Part shown: positions 1 to 5,016 of the stretch, piece after piece
Position numbering within the stretch: the first letter of the stretch is position 1
Layout of the letters: each line of letters opens with the position of its first letter
Assembly (NCBI GenBank): GCA_902772755.1
Contig: CACYCD010000246.1
Coordinates: 1 to 7,959, forward strand
Source: an uncultured Ruminococcus sp.
Lineage (GTDB): Bacteria > Bacillota > Clostridia > Oscillospirales > Acutalibacteraceae
Length of the DNA stretch: 7,959 nt
Direction of reading: 5' to 3'
The notes under the pieces: model-generated
Seen by the model: only the letters and a program-made list of their open reading frames with translations
Told to the model about the DNA's origin: nothing
Databases searched by the model: none
Translations under genes and position numbers: made by a program

Positions 1-122
1 AACATCCCGATGATATTTCATCTCCGTGGTACGGTCAACTAATGAAAGCCCCACAAATCCTAGCCTACATCATTCAACTCGACCGCTGGACAGAGGAATA
101 CAACATCAGCTTTGAATTCTAA
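1..122 (+). CDS. C-terminal end of a probable glutamine-hydrolysing asparagine synthetase (5' truncated)
   Basis: Only the last 39 residues are in the window. They are read in the frame that starts at base 3 and end at TAA 120-122. The tail contains PWYGQLMKAPQILAY followed by IIQLDRWTEEYN and ends SFEF. From memory, this PWxGQLMxxPQxxAYxxQxxxW pattern closes many Firmicutes AsnB-type asparagine synthetases, which make asparagine from aspartate, ATP and glutamine in the cytoplasm. No catalytic motif is visible, because the glutaminase and synthetase domains lie outside the window, so the family call rests on the tail alone. The other two plus frames have early stops. The gene converges on the minus-strand operon and its stop overlaps that operon's last gene (119-122). 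No convincing intrinsic terminator follows it. Confidence 0.55.
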   Translation, partial: HPDDISSPWYGQLMKAPQILAYIIQLDRWTEEYNISFEF

Positions 123-592
123 AACAAGCCTCTGTTTGTTGATATTCCCAGAAACGAACAGACTGTTCTGAATATTGCGAAGGCTATAAACAGGATACCG
201 ATTACCACACAGCTGATTTTTTCATATCGTTTAAATAGCAGACTGCCGGTTTTGACGTATCGGGCGAGATATTTTACGGTCAGCACAAAGATAAAGGGGA
301 ACAGCACGATCCATGCCAGGTTGTCATATTGAGACTTTGAAAAATCAAAGCTGAGGAGATCCGCCAACATCATTTGACCGCCTGATTTTGGCAGAAATAT
401 TTGAACACCTCCGAAAAATTTATCAAATTTTGCGGACGAAAAAGCAATGAGCATATTGTTTTCAAAGGTATAGTCAAGTGCAGTCATAATCACGGTGTAA
501 AATATACCAACATATACAAAAACAAAAACACCCTTGACAACATCAAGTATCCTGGATTTTTTATCATTCTGCTTCTTCAGATTTTTGTCCAT
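119..592 (-). CDS. Cysteine-less DUF2752-like membrane protein, 157 aa (second copy)
   Basis: This is a small integral membrane protein of unknown function. Hydrophobic segments lie at about residues 18-38, 92-110 and 127-147, with a charged N-terminus. I start it at the ATG at 592, which has GAGGA (605-601) eight bases upstream. An earlier in-frame ATG at 607 and a longer frame reaching 631 have no good ribosome site. From residue 57 it aligns without gaps to the DUF2752 protein at 1034-1471. Shared elements include a D-L-L-x-x-D-like segment, PFIF (99-102) and KYxxRY (107-112). The three cysteines of that relative are replaced: C50 by D57, C60 by L67 and C63 by S70, so CPGCG becomes LPKSG. 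The start overlaps the preceding gene by 29 bases, which implies translational coupling. It is probably a diverged paralogue with a lost or changed metal or thiol function. The paralogy is well supported and the function is unknown. Confidence 0.75.
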   Translation of the reverse strand: MDKNLKKQNDKKSRILDVVKGVFVFVYVGIFYTVIMTALDYTFENNMLIAFSSAKFDKFFGGVQIFLPKSGGQMMLADLLSFDFSKSQYDNLAWIVLFPFIFVLTVKYLARYVKTGSLLFKRYEKISCVVIGILFIAFAIFRTVCSFLGISTNRGLF

Positions 593-1022
593 ATTGATTT
601 TCCTCATTCCACGGCTGCTGCCAGTAGTCATAAATTTCCTGCTGATCTACTTTTTTTACATCTACAAGATCAGCCTCTGCATCTATCATCTCATTGATAT
701 AATTCTGCATTATCATCAGCGGAACAAAGTACAGCCCCACAAGAATAAAAAACTCATACACAAACACATTGGGGGTGTACTCTATCCCCTTTGAATTGCA
801 TGACCAAAGCAGGTTGCGGTCACGCTTATATGCCCAATAGTAGGTGTAGATCCCAAATGTAATTATTGATACAAACAGAGCCATATTTCCGTTGAAGGTA
901 CTTTCATCATCAGAAAAATATCTCACTTCATCGGTGACTCGTTTGTACCAAATAATACCATAAACACCAAGAGTTGCCAGGGTAAGGAACAGACATTTTA
1001 CTACACTCTTTTTCTCATACAT
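564..1022 (-). CDS. DUF4234 domain membrane protein, 152 aa (second copy)
   Basis: The DUF4234 family is defined by short membrane proteins with repeated T-x-G-x-Y-x-x-x-W helices, and its function is unknown. Two such units are visible: LATLGVYGIIWYKRVTDE (about residues 15-32) and IITFGIYTYYWAYKRD (about 53-68). A third hydrophobic stretch follows at about 88-106. The C-terminal 45 residues are polar and acidic, rich in Gln, Tyr, Trp and Glu, and probably cytoplasmic. The ATG at 1022 has AGGAG (1035-1031) eight bases upstream, and this site overlaps the stop of the preceding DUF2752 gene (11-base gap). The 3' end is overlapped by the next gene by 29 bases. The protein is paralogous to the 1468-1854 product, as shown by the same helix units and similar spacing. 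Its tail is longer. Confidence 0.85.
   Translation of the reverse strand: MYEKKSVVKCLFLTLATLGVYGIIWYKRVTDEVRYFSDDESTFNGNMALFVSIITFGIYTYYWAYKRDRNLLWSCNSKGIEYTPNVFVYEFFILVGLYFVPLMIMQNYINEMIDAEADLVDVKKVDQQEIYDYWQQPWNEENQYGQKSEEAE
601..605 (-). promoter_or_regulatory. Ribosome binding site that sets the start of the last operon gene
   Basis: On the minus strand GAGGA is followed by 8 bases and the ATG at 592. This site favours the 157-residue start over the upstream in-frame ATG at 607. It lies inside the coding region of the preceding DUF4234 gene, so ribosomes finishing that gene pass over it. Confidence 0.55.
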
Positions 1023-1033
1023 ACAAACAACTC

Positions 1034-1471
1034 CTATGGGATAAGAATATCTAAGTGGTAAGCATTTCTGACAACCGCAAAAACAATAAGCACAGCAACA
1101 GCAGCATAGCTCAGGCGGTTGTCAAAGGGTGTTATTCCCCTTTTTCCGCTGATAATATAGCGTAAAATGTATTTCAGTCCGATTGCGAAAATAAACGGAG
1201 TCATCACAAACAAAACGCAGTTTGCGGAAAAAGCCGATGCAATATCCAGCTCCAGAAGATCAAGCAACATTCTGCTGACACCGCAGCCGGGACAGTACAG
1301 CCCCGTGAGTCCGTAAAACGGGCAGGACAGGTGAAACCCCGTTGCCCGATGCACTGTGATATACAGTATACCCAAAGCTAACAAAATAACAGTAGGCTTT
1401 AAAACTCTAAGCAAGCGAAACCGTACACCCTGATCTGTATCACCGGTGTACGGTTTTTTATTGCATTTCAT
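1034..1471 (-). CDS. DUF2752 domain membrane protein, 145 aa, with CPGCG motif (first copy)
   Basis: The DUF2752 signature is clear. A hydrophobic N-terminal helix (about residues 25-41) is followed by C50-P-F-Y-G-L-T-G-L-Y-C60-P-G-C63-G and then R-M-L-L-D-L-L-x-x-D. Two more hydrophobic helices lie at about 80-100 and 121-137. The CxxC-type cysteines are family-typical. A metal-binding or redox role is plausible but unproven, and the family has no assigned function to my knowledge. The start is the ATG at 1471, because it overlaps the stop of the preceding DUF4234 gene as ATGA (1471-1468). The frame stays open to 1579 upstream, but that part only reads the DUF4234 gene out of frame and looks unlike a membrane protein. 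A perfect inverted repeat covers codons 6-18. The stop (TAG, 1036-1034) overlaps the ribosome site of the next gene. Confidence 0.85.
   Translation of the reverse strand: MKCNKKPYTGDTDQGVRFRLLRVLKPTVILLALGILYITVHRATGFHLSCPFYGLTGLYCPGCGVSRMLLDLLELDIASAFSANCVLFVMTPFIFAIGLKYILRYIISGKRGITPFDNRLSYAAVAVLIVFAVVRNAYHLDILIP
1046..1074 (-). promoter_or_regulatory. Possible internal promoter for the second DUF4234/DUF2752-like pair
   Basis: The minus strand shows TTGTCA (1074-1069), a 17-base spacer and GATATT (1051-1046). Transcription would begin near 1039, just before the AGGAG site at 1035-1031. It lies inside the 3' end of the DUF2752 gene and the -10 box is only a 4/6 match. It could be chance, and the genes are in any case packed as one operon. 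Confidence 0.22.
1417..1459 (+). terminator. Perfect 12-bp hairpin with T-run (plus-strand terminator-like), inside a minus-strand gene
   Basis: Left arm AAACCGTACACC (1418-1429) and right arm GGTGTACGGTTT (1445-1456) are exactly complementary. They enclose a 15-base loop, and the T-run covers 1454-1459. In plus-strand RNA this has the full form of an intrinsic terminator. On the minus strand the order is reversed: the A-run comes first and only TTT follows. Minus-strand transcripts would therefore carry the hairpin near the 5' end of the DUF2752 message but should not terminate efficiently. It could stop transcripts reading leftward-to-rightward from the asparagine synthetase side. It could instead be an mRNA stability or translation element. 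The structure is certain and the role is inferred. Confidence 0.5.
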
Positions 1472-1854
1472 CTCTGATAATATCCGTCCTGCGGATAATT
1501 GTATCTGTCCATATCTATGATCTTGTTTATGCTGTCCTGTGTCAGACCATAAACAACGATCCCCAGACCTATCAGCCAAAGAATCAGATACAGAATACCC
1601 GTACTGCCTGTCATTTTGCCTCGCATTGCATTGGCATTGTCTATTCTTTCTCCCTGCTTATAAGCCCAGTAAAGCCCGTAGAGTCCGCAGGTAATGATCG
1701 TAAGCACCAGAGCGGTTCCGCCGGAGGTGGCGTAGGGATCACTGCACACTCTTTTTGTGTCATCGGTAAGAACTATGAACCAATACAGACCATATATACC
1801 GAAGGTTACGATCGTGAGGATAACGGCAATTGCCACATCTCTTTTTTCTACCAT
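1468..1854 (-). CDS. DUF4234 domain membrane protein, 128 aa (first copy)
   Basis: Two near-repeat helices carry the family pattern: ILTIVTFGIYGLYWF (about residues 12-26) and VLTIITCGLYGLYWAYK (about 50-66). A third hydrophobic segment lies at about 85-104 and a short Tyr/Gln-rich tail ends the protein. The function of DUF4234 proteins is not known, and this one is probably an inner-membrane protein with the polar tail in the cytoplasm. The ATG at 1854 has AAGGAG (1868-1863) eight bases upstream, and this site overlaps the TAA stop of the TagF-like gene, so translation is likely coupled. The gene's own stop overlaps the start of the DUF2752 gene as ATGA. It is paralogous to the 564-1022 product. 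Confidence 0.87.
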   Translation of the reverse strand: MVEKRDVAIAVILTIVTFGIYGLYWFIVLTDDTKRVCSDPYATSGGTALVLTIITCGLYGLYWAYKQGERIDNANAMRGKMTGSTGILYLILWLIGLGIVVYGLTQDSINKIIDMDRYNYPQDGYYQR

Positions 1855-1866
1855 AAAAAAATCTCC

Positions 1867-4800
1867 TTACCATTTGAGTTTTCTGATTTCCTGTACTGTC
1901 CTTGCACAGTTTTCTTTATCTGTATAAGTAAAGCTGTGTTCTCGCATAAGCTGATACTTCTGCGACAGCTTGAAGCCCGATTTGGCGGATTTTTCCAAAT
2001 CATCGCACAAGCCATCGAGGGTAGTGCTTCTGTCACCGAAAAGATCTTTTCTCATATCAATGTATGAACCCTGCATTCTGCTGTAGCGGTCATAGTCAAA
2101 CTGATAGAACAGAACAGGCTTGCCCATATAAAAAGCATCCCAAGCTACAGAGCTGTAGTCTGTCATCAGCAGCTTACATCTCATAACAAGCTCATTGAGC
2201 GGTATTTCATCGCTGACAATGTTTATCCTGTCATTCGGAGTGAAGCTGTCAAGCCGTGCGAGATACTTTGGATGAACGTAAAAATTCACCCTGAGATCAT
2301 ATTCCGACAGGATATCATAAAGTCGTTTGCTGTTCAAAAGCTTTATATACTCACGGAAGTACTCGCTTTCCTCAAGCTCGCCCGAGTTATCGACCCAATC
2401 TCTTCGTGCAGGGATAAACAACAGCTCATTGCCGTCCTGTGACTTGTCATCAAGGTAGTCCCAGCGTGGAAAGCCTATGTCGGATATCTCGTCATAGCGA
2501 TATCCCAGATACTTGTGTACGATCTCGGTTTCTGCCTTTGAGGTGGTAATGAACCTTTTAAACGGCACAGGCATCTCCGACTTGGCAGGGATATCACGGT
2601 CACGCCTGAATGCCGTAACCCCGTTCTGCAAATAGATCAGCTTTTTGTTTTTTACTATTTTCAGAATGATTGAGTTATTTGCAAGCCAAACATAGCTGTG
2701 CGGGCTTTGCTCCGAGGACACCAGCAGACGTGAGGCTATCATATATACCATGTGCTTGAACGAACCGAAGTACAGCAGATTTTTTTTGTAGCGTGCTACC
2801 CTGTTGAAATGCGGTGACTCCTTATCCATAACATAGTAGATATTGGCATTTATACGTTTTTCCACATTGTGATCCATACAGTATCTGAAAAGCTGATATC
2901 CGTTGTCCTGAGCGGTGTTTCCGTGCTTTTCATACATAACTACAATGCGTTTTCTTCTGTAAAACGGCTTCAAGGTCTTGAACAGAGCCAATGCCAAAAG
3001 CTCTTTCAGTCTGAATGAAACGGAGTCGGACTCGTTTTCCTCCCTCATCATAAAGCCCAGCGTGTTGTTTTCGGTAAAATAGGGAAAGAACACATCCGTA
3101 GTTCCGTTCTGATAGTCCACCCTGTGGGTGTATTCACTGTAGAGAAGCTTGTAGTTGAATTTGAGAGAATTTCTTTCATCTTCTCTCGAAACGATATTTG
3201 CAAAGTAGGGGATCTCCCCCTCCATAAACACGGCATAGAACATCCAGCGAGTTTTTTGAAGCTCATATCTCGACAGGTCAGTCCTTGCCCTGAGAACGGT
3301 GCGGTCACCTCTGGCAAGCAGTTCTCCCTTGATAAAGTATACTCTCTTGTCCTCGCTTTTTTTGTAGGAATATGAGAGTGCGAAGCCCGTGAAATGTTTT
3401 TCTACATCCGTAACGTCAACCTCTATGTACAGATAGTCCTGGTCTACCGAACAATCAACGATTTGCAGAGAAGCTTCACCCAGGCGGTCAAACAGCCTGT
3501 CCTGAACACGAACATAAAAATATCCCGTACCGCTGTAGAACGGTGTTACGGATACAAAGCTGTCGTGAATAATAAAGACGGACGCAGGCTCAAAGAATTT
3601 TTTGGGAAGCTCACGTTTTTTCTCGGTTGCATAGTCGGTAGCCTTCAGCTTTACAGCGTACATATAGCCGTTAAACGAAAAAGCAAGACAAACAAAATAG
3701 TCTGTGGCGGTAAAATCCTCCAGATTTTCTTTCAGTGCCGAAAAATCGACCTCGATCTCGTGTTTTTTTCTGTCATAATACGGCACGTCAAGAATGATCT
3801 TTTCCTTTGACCTGCTGTTGTGTATAAACACAGAAAAATCCGATAGATCGTCAATATTCATATTCAAACGAAAGATGTAGCTGCCCCTGTTTGCCATAAA
3901 CCTTGCCGGCAAAACCTGAGAAGCCACAAAATCAGGCGAGAACAGTATTCGGTCAAGCGTGTTCTCCTCGCTCATCTTTATTCCCTTTTGTGCAAGCACG
4001 GTGGAAAATCTGAGCATTCCGTCAGCAGAATGGAAGGTGAAATCGAGGGGATCGGGATTGTCCCTTGCGTCCTCATACATTGCAAGGTAATTTATTTTTT
4101 TGGAAAGACGGTCATCCTTGGTGCGTACCAATACCGGATAGCGGTAGCCGTCAAGCTCATAGTATGAACAGACAGTAAAGCTTCCCGAGCATTTGAGCTT
4201 TAAAAACGCTCTGTCAAGCCTGAACGTCAGCTCATAGCAGGTTTCTCTTTCAATAATATCATTTGGTTTTATATCATAATACCGTTTTTCGTCCTTATCG
4301 GCTGAACGCAGGGTAATGCCGAAATCACGGCAGCTCCTGAATTTGCTGATCTTTACGCAAAAGCAGAACTGTTCGTCCTCAACATAAAAATCCTCAATCG
4401 TGTTGAGTATCATATAATTCAGCAGGGCGGACTTTTTTATCAGGATAAAGCCGATATATCCCGAGGTGGTACAGCTGGGGATAAAGCTGAGATCGATTCC
4501 GCTGTACGTCTTTTCAGCCAGAGGATCCATATACAGCAGAGCTTTGTCACCCGTTGCAAGATAGGCATTTTTTATGGGTCTTGAATACAGCCTGCAAAAC
4601 TCCATACACTCCTCCCTGTCAAATACAAGATAGAGCTTGAAGCGGATATTTTGAGAATTGAAGGACATAAAATCAAAATCCGAAGCGTCGAGGACAAAGC
4701 TGTCCTCGGTGATTTCAGCCTCTTTATACCAGATACGGCTGTTTTTGGAATCCAATATCGCAAAGCCGGATGCCTGCTTGTAATCTTTATTTTTTTCATA

Positions 4801-4908
4801 AAAGGATACAGTGATGTGCATACCGTTAAAAGCAGTGAGATTTGCACACACTCTGCCTTTAAATTCAACCTTTTTATCGGTAAACTCATCAAACGAGTCA
4901 AAATACAT
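1867..4908 (-). CDS. TagF-like CDP-glycerol glycerophosphotransferase family protein, 1013 aa
   Basis: The C-terminal domain (about 650-1010) matches the family that polymerises glycerol- or ribitol-phosphate from CDP-polyols into teichoic-acid-like surface polymers at the cytoplasmic membrane face. Motifs in order are RIVVMYE (654-660), LQNGV (760-764), GFPRWDYL (812-819), HPK (879-881), TDYSSVAWDAFYMGKPVLF (916-934) and GSYIDMRKDLFG (947-958). The first family histidine (WHGT or QHGV) appears as N762, while the second (H879) is present. The first 640 residues lack membrane helices and contain beta-rich repeats. Comparable Y-x-x-x-x-F-x-x-x-G-Y-x-Y units occur near 240-262, 404-420 and 556-570. 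The start is the ATG at 4908, with AAAGGAG (4923-4917) eight bases upstream. The gene is first in its operon and is followed after 12 bases by DUF4234. The family is secure. The acceptor and polyol are unknown, and no TagB, TagD or transporter gene of the pathway is in view. Confidence 0.88.
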   Translation of the reverse strand: MYFDSFDEFTDKKVEFKGRVCANLTAFNGMHITVSFYEKNKDYKQASGFAILDSKNSRIWYKEAEITEDSFVLDASDFDFMSFNSQNIRFKLYLVFDREECMEFCRLYSRPIKNAYLATGDKALLYMDPLAEKTYSGIDLSFIPSCTTSGYIGFILIKKSALLNYMILNTIEDFYVEDEQFCFCVKISKFRSCRDFGITLRSADKDEKRYYDIKPNDIIERETCYELTFRLDRAFLKLKCSGSFTVCSYYELDGYRYPVLVRTKDDRLSKKINYLAMYEDARDNPDPLDFTFHSADGMLRFSTVLAQKGIKMSEENTLDRILFSPDFVASQVLPARFMANRGSYIFRLNMNIDDLSDFSVFIHNSRSKEKIILDVPYYDRKKHEIEVDFSALKENLEDFTATDYFVCLAFSFNGYMYAVKLKATDYATEKKRELPKKFFEPASVFIIHDSFVSVTPFYSGTGYFYVRVQDRLFDRLGEASLQIVDCSVDQDYLYIEVDVTDVEKHFTGFALSYSYKKSEDKRVYFIKGELLARGDRTVLRARTDLSRYELQKTRWMFYAVFMEGEIPYFANIVSREDERNSLKFNYKLLYSEYTHRVDYQNGTTDVFFPYFTENNTLGFMMREENESDSVSFRLKELLALALFKTLKPFYRRKRIVVMYEKHGNTAQDNGYQLFRYCMDHNVEKRINANIYYVMDKESPHFNRVARYKKNLLYFGSFKHMVYMIASRLLVSSEQSPHSYVWLANNSIILKIVKNKKLIYLQNGVTAFRRDRDIPAKSEMPVPFKRFITTSKAETEIVHKYLGYRYDEISDIGFPRWDYLDDKSQDGNELLFIPARRDWVDNSGELEESEYFREYIKLLNSKRLYDILSEYDLRVNFYVHPKYLARLDSFTPNDRINIVSDEIPLNELVMRCKLLMTDYSSVAWDAFYMGKPVLFYQFDYDRYSRMQGSYIDMRKDLFGDRSTTLDGLCDDLEKSAKSGFKLSQKYQLMREHSFTYTDKENCARTVQEIRKLKW

Positions 4909-4944
4909 CTAAACATCTCCTTTCATAAAAATGTCCTGCAACAA

Positions 4945-4974
4945 ATTATATCATAAAACGACAAATATATACAA
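4945..4974 (-). promoter_or_regulatory. Sigma-70/sigma-A type promoter of the TagF-like operon
   Basis: The minus strand has -35 TTGTAT (4974-4969), an 18-base spacer and a perfect -10 TATAAT (4950-4945). Transcription should start near 4938, which gives a leader of about 30 bases before the ATG at 4908. No other promoter of this quality is seen between the operon genes. Confidence 0.65.
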
Positions 4975-4987
4975 GGCTGCTATTTAG

Positions 4988-5016
4988 AAAACATATACAA
5001 ACTTTCGGTATGTTTT
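4988..5016 (-). terminator. Weak AT-rich hairpin after the exporter genes
   Basis: AAAACATA and TATGTTTT can form an 8-bp stem around a 13-base loop, one base past the exporter stop codon. The stem is almost all A-T. The T-run is short on the minus strand (TTTT then C) and longer on the plus strand (six T). It may be a weak, possibly bidirectional terminator. Confidence 0.3.

Larger units (their letters stand above)
119..1854 (-). repeat. Diverged tandem duplication of a DUF4234-DUF2752 gene pair
   Basis: The first unit is 1854-1034 (DUF4234 then DUF2752). The second is 1022-119 (DUF4234 then DUF2752-like). Order, orientation and tight packing are the same in both, and each gene has its best visible relative in the other unit. 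The repeat is recognisable only at protein level. The second unit looks more AT-rich and has changed faster, with loss of the CPGC cysteines, a longer acidic DUF4234 tail and a 29-base instead of a 4-base overlap. Confidence 0.65.
4909..5016. other. Intergenic region between the exporter operon and the TagF-like operon
   Basis: This 108-base AT-rich gap holds a weak hairpin at the exporter end, a promoter in the middle and the ribosome site of the TagF-like gene. A five-codon reading frame (MKGDV, then TAG) runs from 4926 and ends directly against the ATG at 4908. I see no RNA gene or operator dyad here. Confidence 0.6.

Noticed and set aside
121..140. AAACA/TGTTT hairpin after the plus-strand stop as a terminator
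   Set aside because: The stem is only about 5 bp of A-T pairs with no T-run after it.
155..170. Palindrome GAACAG-A-CTGTTC resembling a Gram-positive LexA (SOS) box
   Set aside because: The half-sites GAAC and GTTC are separated by five bases, not the four of the Bacillus-type box. The site lies in the 3' coding end of a membrane-protein gene, away from any promoter.
534..564. TTGACA on the plus strand as a possible promoter
   Set aside because: The consensus -35 has no good -10 at 16-18 bases and leads into no plausible plus-strand gene. It sits within minus-strand coding sequence.
1472..1579. N-terminal extension of the DUF2752 protein to 1579
   Set aside because: The extra 36 residues are polar and are the DUF4234 gene read in another frame. 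The ATG at 1471 forms a standard ATGA overlap.
3394..3810. Long open frames on the plus strand opposite the polymerase gene (also 3124-3375, 4651-4956, 5240-5584, 5521-5934)
   Set aside because: They are antisense shadows of strongly supported minus-strand genes, lack ribosome sites and show no recognisable motifs.
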